Assembly (NCBI GenBank): GCA_030710605.1
Contig: CP092875.1
Location: 63,187,404-63,251,403, forward strand
Length of the DNA stretch: 64,000 nt
Source of the DNA: Cordylochernes scorpioides
Taxonomy: Eukaryota > Arthropoda > Arachnida > Pseudoscorpiones > Chernetidae
Direction of reading: 5' to 3'
Part shown: positions 11,500-21,769 of the stretch, one piece after another
How the letters are laid out: every line of letters starts with the position of its first letter
Numbering within the stretch: position 1 is the first letter of the stretch
Notes under the pieces: model-generated
Seen by the model: the letters and a program-made list of their open reading frames with translations, nothing else
What the model was told of the DNA's origin: nothing
The model's database searches: none
Position numbers and translations under genes: made by a program

Positions 11500-12800
11500 T
11501 GATGGATTTTGTGAGGTTTTTCTTCTATAAACGTTATATTTTTCAAAGGTTTCTATATTATAAATGATGGACTTTGTGAGGTTTCTATATTCTAAATGAT
11601 GGACTTTGTGATGTTTCTATATTCTAAATGATGAATTTGTAAGGTTTCTATATTCTAAATGATGGACTTTGTGAGGTTTCTATATTCTAAATGATGATTT
11701 TGTGAGGTTTCTATATTCTAAATGATGGGCTTTGTGAGGTTTCTATATTCTAAATGATGATTTTGTGAGGTTTCTATATTCTAAATGATGGACTTTGTGA
11801 GGTTTCTATATTCTAAATGATGGACTTTGTGATGTTTCTATATTCTAAATGATGATTTTGTGAGGTTTCTATATTCTAAATGATGGGCTTTGTGAGGTTT
11901 CTATATTCTAAATGATGATTTTGTGAGGTTTCTATATTCTAAATGATGGACTTTGTGAGGTTTCTATATTCTAAATGATGGACTTTGTGAGGTTTCTATA
12001 TTCTAAATGATGGACTTTGTGAGGTTTCTATATTCTAAATGATGGGCTTTGTGAGGTTTCTATATTCTAAATGATGGACTTTGTGAGGTTTCTATATTCT
12101 AAATGATGGACTTTGTGAGGTTTCTATATTCTAAATGATGGACTTTGTGAGGTTTCTATATTCTAAATGATAGACTTTGTGAGGTTTCTATATTCTAAAT
12201 GATGGACTTTGTGAGGTTTCTATATTCTAAATGATATGGATTTTGTGAGGTTCCTATATTCTAAATGATAGACTTTGTGTGGTTTCTATATTCTAAATGA
12301 TGGATTTTGTGAGGTTTCTATATTCTGAATGATGGATTTTGTGAGGATTCTATATTATAAATGATGGACTTTGTGAGGTTTCTATATTCTAAATGATGGA
12401 CTTTGTGAGGCTTCTATATTCTAAATGATGGACTTTGTGAGGTTTCTATATTCTAAATGATGGACTTTGTGAGGTTTCTATATTCTAAATGATGGACTTT
12501 GTGAGGTTTCTATATTCTAAATGATGGACTTTGTGAGGTTTCTATATTCTAAATGATGGACTTTGTGAGGTTTCTAAATTCTAAATGATAGACTTTGTGA
12601 GGTTTCTATATTCTAAATGATGGACTTTGTGAGATTTCTATATTCTAAATGATGGACTTTGTGAGGTTTCTATATTCTAAATGATGGACTTTGTGAGGTT
12701 TCTATATTCTAAATGATGGACTTTGTGAGGTTTCTAAATTCTAAATCATGAATTTTGTGAGGTTTCTAAATTCTAAATCATGAATTTTGTGAGGTTTCTT
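11500..12800. repeat. 32-bp minisatellite array (about 40 copies)
   Basis: The unit GAGGTTTCTATATTCTAAAT plus GATGGACTTTGT is 32 bp. Shorter 30-31-bp variants (GATGATTTTGT, GATGAATTTGT) are interspersed. Copies are nearly identical in the centre and decay at both ends, to about 12930 on the right. Confidence 0.95.
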
Positions 12801-12934
12801 TTCTATAAACTTTATGGTTGTCAGAGGTTTCACTATTTAAATGATGGGATTTGTGCAGTTTTGTGTTGTCAAAGGTTTTTATATTATAAATGATGGATTT
12901 TGTGAGGTTTCTTTTCTATAAACTTTATGTTTTA

Positions 12935-13965
12935 TAATTTTAAATAATAAGTTGCGTTTATACTTTTGAACATTTTAAATAGCAGACTAAACACTTTTTA
13001 TGTTAAACTAGTCAGATTCCTATTCAAATATTTCTCTTTTTTTATATTTCGATATTATTCATATTTTAATAATAGAGAGTTTAATATTTTTTAAATTGTA
13101 TTATTAAATTTAAATTTGAGAGGGGAAGTTAAAATATATAACCCACTATTACTATTCAAAATTATAAAATAATGTCAGAAGACAATTATATCTATGATAA
13201 GACTGTGATTCAAGAATTAAAGTGTTAATTTTTAAAGTGTAATTCATATAAGCATGTTTTTCCAATATATTAAAAAAATATATATATATAAATTGAAGAA
13301 GTAATTTAAATATTTTATATTTGAAAAATGGAGTTTACAAATGGGTATACTGTTACTTCAAACCCTGTTTTATTAACGATTTTCAACAAATGCTGAGTTT
13401 AAATATTTTGTAAGGCTCAAAATTCAATAAATCAATATTTTAAAAATAATATTTAGTACGTTTATTATACTACAATGGAATTAACATCTTTTTATTATTA
13501 TCCAAATGTTTTTGTAAGGATCTTTTATGATGTTTTAATTGACAATTAACTCGCTAATTGTCTTTATTCAATCCTCTGATCAGCATACAATAGGGACTCC
13601 AAAAATAATTTATTTAATTCTATTCAACTATATATATAGAATGAAGAAATGTAAATATAAATAAATGTATTATTCAATAGTATTGTTTATGGAAATAAAG
13701 ATAGGTATACAGAGATTTCTCATTTTCAAATAGTTAGATATATAAGTAATAACATTTCTGAAAGAAGTCAATATTTGATTTATTTTTATAAACAAATCAT
13801 TTTTGACAAATTTGATTTTTTAAATTAGTTAATATTTATAGTACTTATAAGCCACATGCATACATTTTGAATGCCATATATAAATATATAATCTAAAGTT
13901 GCTGGAGGATGATATTTATGTACCATAAGAGACAACTCTCAATCTGCCAAAACTGGTGTTGCGTG
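12935..13965. other. AT-rich DNA, no gene recognised
   Basis: A/T runs, a TA microsatellite at 13270, and no coding or repeat signal that I can assign. Confidence 0.5.
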
Positions 13966-14059
13966 TGTGATTCATTCTTCATCATAACTAATAAAGTATT
14001 TTACCGTGTTGATAAACAAACGTAGGATTCTCTCTGATGCATATTTAAAGGATGAGAGA

Positions 14060-14300
14060 TGCCTCTTATGATACATATATATAACATACAATATAATATA
14101 TTGATGTATTTTTTTTTTTTTTTGCGCTACAAATAATAAAAATAAAAATATAACCTTTCGCAATGAGTTTCTTTTTGTCGAGAGATAACTTCTGGTATGT
14201 CACCAAATATCAACATTTTGTCATTAAGTTTGAAAGAAACTCATTGCGATAGGTTGTATTTTTATTTTTATTATATTGATGTATATAAATATATTCCAAA
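14060..14300. repeat. Foldback repeat (inverted arms around 14200)
   Basis: ATATAACCTTTCGCAATGAG and AATAATAAAAATAAAA on the left are matched inverted by CTCATTGCGATAGGTTGTAT and TTTTATTTTTATTATA on the right. The centre sequence TGTCACCAAATATCAACATT recurs at 15169. Confidence 0.75.
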
Positions 14301-14419
14301 CTATAAGATTAACTATAGCTTTGATCAGAGGATTAAAACACCAAATGCAATAAATACGGTCGAACTCTTTTATATAAATACAAAAATACTCCGTGGTTAG
14401 GTTTCTTGCTTTATTTACA

Positions 14420-14890
14420 CATTCTCTCAAGCTTTAGGTATTATAAACCCTTCTACAAGAGTAAATGACAAATGTAAATTGCCATTGTGAAGAAATGTCG
14501 GGTAATCGTTTCACAAAACACTGATGCGAGTTCGGTAGAAGAATTCGCAGTGATGATTCTTTTGTCGGCTGTTGCAAGGATTTAAATCAGATCACTAAAA
14601 TAGCAGAAAGGAGAGGGTAAAAGTATCCTTCAAACTAACTTCATTCAAAACATCTTAAGAAGACAGAGGAAAACACCAAACTGGGCGGTAGAAGACCAGA
14701 CCGTGTTCTGGTCCTTTGTTGGCGGCGCCGCCGGGGCTTGTTTGTTTACAGTCACCCGAGCCGTCCGGACGGCGTCCGGAAATGGATCTCCATTATTCCA
14801 CAGTCATATACTCCTGTAGAAAGGTTTATAATGCTCGAAAGCTTGAGAGAATATGTAAAAATAATTAAAGTATGAAACTTAATCACGGAG
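14420..14890. repeat. Repeat family C, inverted pair around 340 bp of unique DNA
   Basis: Minus copy 14426-14465 (CTCAAGCTTTAGG, AACCCTTCTACAAGAGT) and plus copy 14809-14880 (ACTCCTGTAGAAAGG, CTCGAAAGCTTGAGAGAATA). The insert contains a GC-rich patch (14700-14790, GGCGGCGCCGCCGG) unlike its surroundings, with no long reading frame. Confidence 0.6.
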
Positions 14891-14899
14891 GTCGTTTCT

Positions 14900-15600
14900 T
14901 TATTATTGCTTACCATTCATAGGTTTATTATTCACTTACAAAGAGTTCGACTGTATTTTCATAAATATATGAATTATCAATCGAAAATCAATGAATAAAA
15001 TGTTTGCATTTTAATTATTAAAGTAATAATTGAAAAGTGAAATCCGTTTAAACCACATACTAGTATACATTTGCATATTATGGATATATTTATATATTCT
15101 TATATTATTATGATATTATAAAACATACATATGTAATGAATGTAAATTGATTAAGAGGTAACTTCTGGAATGTCACCAAATATCAACATTTTAATCATAA
15201 AAATCAAATATAATCCAAAATATATAAAATTATATTCTTTAAAATACATTCTCAAATGTACAAGATTTCTAAAATTCAATCCATGAATCTTAGAAAACCT
15301 ATAAGTTATGTTTTGCAAAAATAGATTCAGTTTTTTTTGTAAATAGTATTTTACTTAAGAAAGGAATTAGTGTTAAATTTATTTCTATCCTCAAATGATT
15401 AATAGCCACTACATATATCTATTACAAAATTAACTGGATCTTTCTTGAATTTCTTTTTTTTTTACTTATATAATACCCCTTCTCATATAATGGAGAATCT
15501 GTATGAGACCAGAGAGTCTCAATAAAGGCTTTGTGTGTGTGTCTATTGCTAAACAATTTGAGGACAATGATAAACAATTTTATGGGCTATAGGTAGAAAT
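14900..15600. other. AT-rich DNA ending in a possible LINE tail
   Basis: Mostly A/T runs. At 15480-15545, GAGAGTCTCAATAAAGGCTT followed by TG repeats resembles the tail of the LINE fragment at 52862-52920 (AATAAAAAGGCTTATGTG), so a short LINE 3' end may lie here. Receptor exon 2 follows on the opposite strand. Confidence 0.4.
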
Positions 15601-15671
15601 GAGTTGGTTTAAAAGGATTTCACCTTTCAGTCAGAAATGGGACAAAGAAAGATGTGAGAGCTGCATTTTAC

Positions 15672-15811
15672 CACGTCAATGATCTGCTGTAACGTCAGCC
15701 CGAAACTCAGCATAAGCGGCTCGGATTCGTTGCTCACAGGGCGCTCAAGGGTGTTGTAGTCTGTGAGTAGATGGTTGAGCAATCGTTTCTCGTGAAAACC
15801 GCACAGCATTT
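15672..15811 (-). CDS. Nicotinic acetylcholine receptor alpha7-type subunit, exon 2
   Basis: A single coding exon of a ligand-gated cation channel subunit of the neuronal membrane. After two bases that complete a codon begun in exon 1, 46 codons read MLCGFHEKRLLNHLL, TDYNTLERPVSNESEP and FGLTLQQIIDV. These are the N-terminal helix and first strands of the extracellular acetylcholine-binding domain. The exon is bounded by acceptor CTACAG and donor GTAAAA on the minus strand and is exactly 140 bp, the size of exon 2 in vertebrate CHRNA7 as I recall it. It ends in phase 0, where the next exon normally starts with DEKNQ. Codon third positions are GC-rich against an AT-rich background, as expected of constrained sequence. 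The signal-peptide exon 1 and 45-bp exon 3 were not found. The expected continuation, exon 4, occurs at 48609 but on the other strand. Confidence 0.93.
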
Positions 15812-15959
15812 CTGTAGACACACGGCACTATTATCACCACACTGACAACATGCATAGACAGAGGGTCATTGCTGTACAGGGAGGAAATACTTAAAAACAA
15901 TATCATATTTAAAAGACAAATAACAAGGAATATATAAATAAAAAAGAACATATTAGGCA

Positions 15960-16680
15960 AATAGAATTTACTGATTATTCAATAAAATAATCCCCTGTAT
16001 CAAGATAACAAATACCTATTTTTGATTAATTATGAAAAGCTAACAACGTAGCGTTTCGGGCTGTTGGCCCTCGTTAGCATTGTTCAAGCTGAACGTCGAA
16101 GACCAAAAAAACTGGTCATTCAGACATCTTAAAAAGTCATGAAACTGGTAGTTAAGGCCAGAATTGCGTGAGAATATATATATTATAAATATTTCACGTA
16201 GCCTCTAGAAACCCTTATCACACGTTCAAATCCTGACTAAGTATTCTTATTAATATCTAGATAGGATAGCAAATATGTGGAGAAAGTCAAATTACATATT
16301 TTTTCAAATAACAGATTTCGCTAACGCTCCCCCTGGTGAGAAAAAGTCGATAATCCTTTCTAATAAAGAGCTCGACTTAAAAGTAAATAATTTTTTATTC
16401 AAATGACATTGGGTAGAATTCTAATTTGGGAATGGGTCGTCTGGATTTAATAAATTTCAAGCATTAAAGAAATTGGGAATCTTTTTGTCTTTTTTAATAA
16501 GGTGGGATCGTCAGGGGATAATTGGACCTTATGTCGAAGGATGATTTAGGTAACTTTAGACTGGGGATATCCTCTCACCTTTTGACTCTTTAGCATAGTA
16601 CCTGTTTCAGTATACATTGTGTAGAATTACTTCTTTAATTCGATAAATCAATGTTGTATTGGTGATGTGCTTATAAAGAT
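15960..16680. other. Intron-like DNA with a small three-way-junction repeat
   Basis: Apart from the structured element at 16035-16110, the stretch is mixed-composition DNA without a reading frame that I recognise. Confidence 0.4.
16035..16110 (-). repeat. Structured repeat D (hammerhead-like three-way junction)
   Basis: On the minus strand, GCTAAC, GA, GGGC-CAACA-GCCC, GAA, ACG-CTA-CGT, T, GTTAGC can fold into three perfect stems of 6, 4 and 3 bp. The order stem-GA-stem-GAA-stem-T mirrors a hammerhead ribozyme. However, the core reads CTAACGA rather than CTGANGA, so activity is doubtful. Confidence 0.45.
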
Positions 16681-16682
16681 AT

Positions 16683-16860
16683 TGTTTTATCTGAAAATAG
16701 AGCAATCCATAAATAAAATTTTATATAAAAAGTATTATTGTATCAAAATAATAATTTCTATACCAATATATTTTAACTGGCTGAACGCTATCTTTGGTCA
16801 AGATAATAAAAATAAATTCGTTGCTGTAATTTAGAAAAAGTTGGGGTTAAACCAACTGAA
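16683..16860. repeat. Repeat family B, degenerate copy
   Basis: AATAGAGCAATCCATAA, then CCAATATATTTTAACTGGCT with GAACGC, then GGTTAAACCAACTGAAATAT in the opposite sense. It looks like a worn inverted dimer. Confidence 0.55.
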
Positions 16861-17104
16861 ATATTTGTTGAAAGGATTCTCTTACTCTTTTTGATCTAAT
16901 TTATTTTATATAAATGTATATTACTGTTTTCCATTTTGAAGTGATAAAGAGATTTGCAAGAAAATTAGCTAAGGTGCCAAATGACCGTTTGTAAATATTT
17001 TTTGTATATTCAGAATATTTGCCCTCAAAATAATAACTTTATTTATATCCTTTTTGTTTCTCTTTTCATTATTCTCAATTATATATATTATATAAAAAAT
17101 ATTT

Positions 17105-17440
17105 CTGCTGATTTTGGTATGTTGAGTGGATTGTTTGATCATTATGATACTGTGTTTGTAGTCGTGGGAATAATATTAATAAAAATAGTTATCAAAAATA
17201 GCTTTAATTGAACTAAAGGAATATATAAAAAACAATTTGATAAAAGTACTGCCTGGCTTAAGACATAAGAATAAAAAAAAATGGATATCTTATTTGCATA
17301 ATGTACAAAAGATTTGAGCCGGCCATCGAGAAACAACAACAATTATTATTTTATAAGGGAAGCGTGACCTCTGGCGGTCGATTTAGCAGAGTATTTGAAT
17401 CTATGAAATATAATTTTAAATAAAATAATATTTTAATTTA
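17105..17440 (+). repeat. Repeat family F, copy 1
   Basis: Blocks shared with the copies at 18715, 19320, 27718 (inverted) and 54030: AGTCGTGG, CTGGCTTAAGACATAAGAAT, GAGCCGGCCATCG followed by AACAACAACAA, and GCGTGACCTCTGGCGGTCGA. No protein is encoded. It is probably a SINE or LINE tail of about 350 bp. Confidence 0.7.
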
Positions 17441-17457
17441 CAATATATATATATATA

Positions 17458-17615
17458 TTGGCACAGAATAATTATTTTGAATACTCTGTTGTTTATCATC
17501 ATAAATATCTTCCTAGTCATCACCCTTTACCATGCTTGTATATTATCACTTGTAAATTAAATTATAAAATAGTTATACATTCGAATCAATTAAATATTTT
17601 CACTCACACTTTTGT
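17458..17615 (+). repeat. 160-bp segment, repeated inverted at 18977-19137
   Basis: The two copies are almost identical from ATTATTTTGAATACTCTGTT through CATCACCCTTTACCATGCTT to TTCACTCACA. One follows family-F copy 1 and the other interrupts family-F copy 2 in the opposite orientation. Short open frames in it are incidental. Confidence 0.85.
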
Positions 17616-17941
17616 ACTACATCACTACCGTGACAATATATAAAGTTACAGAAAGAAAATATATATTCATGTTGGCTCTTTTTCTTAATTTTTCAGAAAG
17701 GTTTGTAAAGTTTTTTTTCTATGGTGATGAATAGTTTATTGTTCTGATGCCTAGGTGTCTCTTTTTGTATATATACAGTTAAACCTATCTATAAAACGAA
17801 TATTGCAATTATACCGCGAATGTTTCTTTTAAACAAAAATCGAAATTTATTTTAAAGAGAAATAGCGATTATTTCTAACTTTAAGGATGAAGTATGATAG
17901 GATGAATTGTGAAGAGTAATGACAAACGGAAAAATAAAAGT

Positions 17942-18014
17942 GTCCAGGGATGGGAATCGAACCCACTGTGTTCCGCTTACCGGGCAGATGCCATGTCCAC
18001 TAGGCTACCCTGGA
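17942..18014 (-). tRNA. tRNA-like gene or tRNA-derived repeat head (anticodon GGT, Thr-like)
   Basis: A full cloverleaf can be drawn: acceptor TCCAGGG/CCCTGGA, D stem GCC/GGC, anticodon stem TCTGC/GCGGA with loop CCGGTAA, T stem GTGGG/CCCAT with loop TTCGATT. Internal A- and B-box promoters are present (TAGCCTAGTGG, GGTTCGATTCC). The base before the anticodon is C instead of the near-universal U33, and a GGT anticodon is unusual in eukaryotes. Together with its position in a palindromic mobile element, this favours a tRNA-derived SINE-like head over a working tRNA. Confidence 0.55.
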
Positions 18015-18229
18015 CATATTTTTCCGTTCGTAAATATTATATAAAGTAATTTAAAATACAATATAACGCGGCTGATGATTGTAAATCGCTATTTCTCTTT
18101 AAAATGAATTTCGATTTTTGTTTAAAAGAAACATTCGCGGTATAATTGCAATATTCGTTTTACAATCATCAGCCGCGTTATATTGTATTTTAAATTACTT
18201 TATATAATATTTACGAACGGAAAAATATG

Positions 18230-18302
18230 TCCAGGGTAGCCTAGTGGACATGGCATCTGCCCGGTAAGCGGAACACAGTGGGTTCGATTCCCATCTCTGG
18301 AC
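18230..18302 (+). tRNA. tRNA-like gene, second copy in inverted arrangement
   Basis: Identical to the copy at 17942-18014 except for CATCTCTGGA at the 3' side, which leaves one G-U pair in the acceptor stem. It carries the same C33 and GGT anticodon. The two copies diverge from a centre near 18120. Confidence 0.5.
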
Positions 18303-18714
18303 ACTTTTATTTTTTCCGTTTGTCATTACTCTTCACAATTCATCCTATCATACTTCATCCTTAAAGTTAGAAATAATAGCTATTTCTCTTTAAAATAAAT
18401 TTCGATATTTGTTTAAAAGAAACATTCGCGGTATAATTGCAATATTCGTTTTACAATCATCAGCCGCGTTATATTGTATTTTAAACCTGTCTATAGCGCC
18501 CCCTCTTGGGACTCACCAAAATAGAGTGCTATAGAGATAGGCTGCTATAGACAGGTCACTTTTAGTGTAAATCGCATCGTACTACGTATTTAAAATCGGG
18601 CGCTATAGAGAGGAAGGCGCTATTTAGAAGGGACGCTATAGACAGGTTTAACTGTATTATGAAAAAAAAAAAAGAATTTCTGCTGTTTTTTGATATATTA
18701 GTGAGATAAGCTTT

Positions 18715-19235
18715 TATTTGCTTGTAGAGGAATTATTGGTCATTTGCTTGATCTTGGAATCCATAAGTTTGTGATATTGCAGTCGTGGTAGAGATAATAA
18801 AACTGTTTAAATCATTATTTACTAGTTTGTTTTGATTCAACTTATGAAATATTCAAACACACACATAAATTGAGAAAAGTATTGCCTCATTTAAGGCGTA
18901 AGAATAAAGAAAATTAAAATACTTATTCACATAATTACAAAAGGTTTGAGCCGGCCAACTGAAAACAACAACAATAGGTCACAAAATTGTGAGTGAAAAT
19001 ATTTAATGGATTCGAATGTATAACTATTTTATAATTTAATTTACAAGTGATAATATACAAGCATGGTAAAGGGTGATGACTAGGAAGATATTTATGATGA
19101 TAAACAACAGAGTATTCAAAATAATTATTCAGTGGCAATATATATATATGTTATATAAAGGGAAAGCGACGACCTTTGGCGGTCAACCTATTAGAGTAGT
19201 TTGCTCTAGGATTTATAATTTTATAAAATAAAATA
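18715..19235 (+). repeat. Repeat family F, copy 2, interrupted
   Basis: Carries ATTGCAGTCGTGG, AAGGCGTAAGAATAAAG, GAGCCGGCCAACTG with AACAACAACAATA, then the 160-bp inserted segment (18977-19137), then AAGGGAAAGCGACGACC and TTTGGCGGTCAA. Confidence 0.7.
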
Positions 19236-19319
19236 TAATTTTAAATAACATATATATACAATCATAAGCCGCATTATATTGTATTATATATTATATTTAA
19301 AATAAAAAAAGATAAGATT

Positions 19320-19665
19320 TCTGTTGTTTTGGATCATATTGATGATTATGCTATGGTGGTGCAGTCATGACTAAAATCTTGAAAGAATAATAATAAAAAT
19401 GGTTTTGATCAGGTATTGATTTATTTGAGCTAAAGAAATATATAAAACATAATTTGGTAAAAAGTAATGCCTGTCTTAAGGCGTAAGAATAATTAAAACA
19501 AAATATTATTTACATAATTACAAAGTTTTGGGTCGGCCAATCGGGGAAGAACAACAATGAGTATTTATAGAGAAAGCGCGACCTCTGGCGGTCGATTTAA
19601 ACAGAGTATTTATATCTATGAAATAATAATTTTTTAAATAAAATAATACTTTTATATAACATTTC
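19320..19665 (+). repeat. Repeat family F, copy 3, uninterrupted
   Basis: TGGTGGTGCAGTCATGACTA, TGTCTTAAGGCGTAAGAATA, GGTCGGCCAATCGGG, then GCGCGACCTCTGGCGGTCGA and an A/T tail. It gives the reference order of blocks for this family. Confidence 0.7.
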
Positions 19666-19926
19666 CCCCCTGTGAAGAAAATAATATGGGTTCAGAGAAA
19701 ATTGATAAAAATATAGTTTAAAAAATGGTAAAATGATTAGAAAGAAAATAACATCATATAAAGTATGAATGATGATAAAATGTTTGGGAGAAAGTGAAAA
19801 ATAAAAATGTGATATTCCATAATCATATTGGTTTGTTGTTAACCAATAGAGACAGGAAATTACAAAAATGATATAAAGTGTGAATGTTATATAAAAGTAT
19901 TATTTTATTTAACATATATATATGTA

Positions 19927-20086
19927 CAGTTAAACCTGTTTATAGCGCCCCCTTTTGGAACTCGCCAAAATAAGGTGCTACAGAGAGGAGGTGCTATAGA
20001 CAGGTCACTTTTGATGTAAAATGTTTACATTTTGATGTTTAAAATCGGGCGCTATTTAGAGGCGGCACTATAGACAGGTTTAACTG
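19927..20086. mobile_element. Tc1-type MITE, 160 bp
   Basis: CAGTTAAACCTGTTTATAGC at the left and TATAGACAGGTTTAACTG at the right, with TA on the left (the right-flank TA is mutated). The interior holds GGTGCTATAGACAGGTCACT and AAAATCGGGCGCTATTTAGA. Confidence 0.8.
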
Positions 20087-20199
20087 AATATACAAAAGGA
20101 GAGACCTAGGCATCGGAATATACGAGTATATACATATATGCGTGTGTGTATATTTTCCCGTCTACTGACTATAGTGTTATGGGTGGTTATATGCATACG

Positions 20200-20350
20200 T
20201 GGCGCCTTGCCAAATGATTTAATTTTTATTTGCTCCTGACGAGGACAAAATATATTTTGTCAAAACGTCGAGATAATAAAATATTTACTGGCCGAATTAT
20301 CTTTAATTTTTAAAACTTTGAATGCCCGCTAGAAACAACCTCTATCTTAA
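20200..20350 (+). repeat. Repeat family A, single copy
   Basis: GCTCCTGACGAGGACAAAAT, a short hairpin, TTTTGTCAAAACGTCGAGAT, then ATTTACTGGCCGAA and ACAACCTCTATCTT. Same family as 24340, 32900, 36470 and 42120. Confidence 0.7.
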
Positions 20351-20755
20351 TGGTAATACAAGTGATTGTTTGTTTAGATATACTGCATACATTTATATTA
20401 AACACACCACCAGCGAGTGCAAGTAATCAAACGGGGTTCTGACACATTTGTAAGTGCAAAGTCGAACTGCTTTTCATATGTGTACACATCAAAAATAGTT
20501 TAATTTTCTTTTTGTTTCTTTTGTAATGAGCATCCTTGTCCATTATCATCCCTGAATAGCGTCGAATTTCAGTCTCGAATCTTGAAAAAAATCTTAATTG
20601 ATCGATCAATCATATGCCAAAATGCCGTATCATAATTTGATCGTTTGAACATATATCTCATTGGCATTATATTATCTCTATATATTTTTCATTATAACAA
20701 GATTTCTAGATAAAATATTAGGTTTCCAGGGCCACGCGGCTCCAAAAATCCTATG

Positions 20756-20860
20756 TGTAGACATGTGGATGCTTACAGTAAAAGTAGTCCCTTACTTCTA
20801 CCCATCATGATTATCATGGTTTGTACCAGGTGTACTAGGGATAAGCAATAAAAAATATTA
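20756..20860. repeat. Inverted repeat arm (partner 22205-22310)
   Basis: TTACAGTAAAAGTAGTCCC, CCATCATGATTATCATGG and GTGTACTAGGGATAAGCAAT match the reverse complement of GCTTATCCATAGTACACGTG, ATTGATAATCATGGTGGGTG and GCTTTTACTGTAA at 22205-22310. The arms enclose about 1.35 kb. Confidence 0.65.
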
Positions 20861-21109
20861 AACACAGAATATGGATAATGCACATATGCCATATTATCCT
20901 CATATCAGAATGATTTACTGCCAATGAATTAATCAAGAGTTAGTTGGAAAACGCAATAATTTAATTAACCAGGGTAAAATAAAGTTGGGTGATTCCTCAT
21001 CTTGATCAATGGGTCGGCGGCCATTTTGGAGATTGGGTCCATCTATCGCATTCGAGGTCTTCTGACTGGGTCAGGGTTATATAGAACAGTGTGTCTCACT
21101 AGATATCTC

Positions 21110-21760
21110 CTTCACTCGTTTAAACCATCAACCTTTCAAAAAGCATAGTTGTGTGTGCATCTAAAGTTGAACAAAAATAAAATTAAATAATAATCAAATC
21201 GATTTCTGTTTCTTTTTTTACAGATTAAAACTTATTTGATAAAAGGTTTGCAAATTCTGCATATATGCTACAGGGAAACGATATAAAACTTTTAAAAAGC
21301 ATAGTTATTCACATGCACAAACATCTAAAGATGAATAAAAATTAAATTAAATAATAAACACATAGATTTCTGTTTCCTTTTTGCAGATTAAAACTTATTT
21401 TATAGAAAGTCTGCAAATTCTTCTTATATGCTGCAGGGAAACGATATAAACCTTTCAAAAGCATAATTGTGTGTGCATCTAAAGATAAATGAAAATAAAA
21501 TTAAATAATAATCAGATAGATTCCTGTTTCTTTTTTCTGATTTATGCTTATTTTATTAAAAAGTTAAAAGTTCTCTGCATATATGCTACAGGGAAACGAT
21601 ATAGAACTTTTAAAAAGCATAGTTGCACACATGCACACACATCTAAAGATAAATAAAAATAAAATAATAATCAGATAGATTCTGTTTAATTTTTTTTTTC
21701 GGATTTATACTTATTTTTAAAAAGGTTTGCAGATATGCTATAGAGAAACGATAATAATCA
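21110..21760. repeat. Tandem repeat of about 155-163 bp, four copies
   Basis: GCTACAGGGAAACGATAT or variants occur at about 21267, 21430, 21584 and 21737. Each unit also has AAAAAGCATAGTTG, GCATCTAAAG, AATAAAATTAAATAATAATC and TTTCTGTTTC. The array sits between the two arms of the inverted repeat. Confidence 0.85.
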
Positions 21761-21769
21761 ATGATAAAT

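Larger units (their letters stand above)
17795..18482. repeat. Large palindrome with two head-to-head tRNA-like genes
   Basis: The left arm (17795-18085) and right arm (about 18086-18482) are near-perfect inverted copies. Each arm has a tRNA-like gene, a body with CATTACTCTTCACAATTC, and a terminal block with AACATTCGCGGTATAATTGC and CATCAGCCGCGTTATATTG. In the right monomer that block occurs on both sides of the tRNA-like part (18088-18198 and 18375-18482), so the monomer has LTR-like direct ends of about 110 bp. Confidence 0.8.
17776..18654. mobile_element. Tc1-type MITE split by a palindromic tRNA-bearing insertion
   Basis: The ends are CAGTTAAACCTATCTATA and TATAGACAGGTTTAACTG flanked by TA. 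This matches the intact MITEs at 19927-20086 and 56795-56957, and CAGT ends with TA duplications are the Tc1/mariner hallmark. The MITE body (GTCTATAGCGCCCCC onward) resumes at about 18484. The insertion of about 690 bp is flanked by AAACCTATCTATA and AAACCTGTCTATA, a probable 13-bp target duplication with one change. Confidence 0.75.

Noticed and set aside
17458..17643. 61-codon frame repeated at 18935-19138
   Set aside because: The match comes from a nearly identical DNA repeat; no protein features are present.
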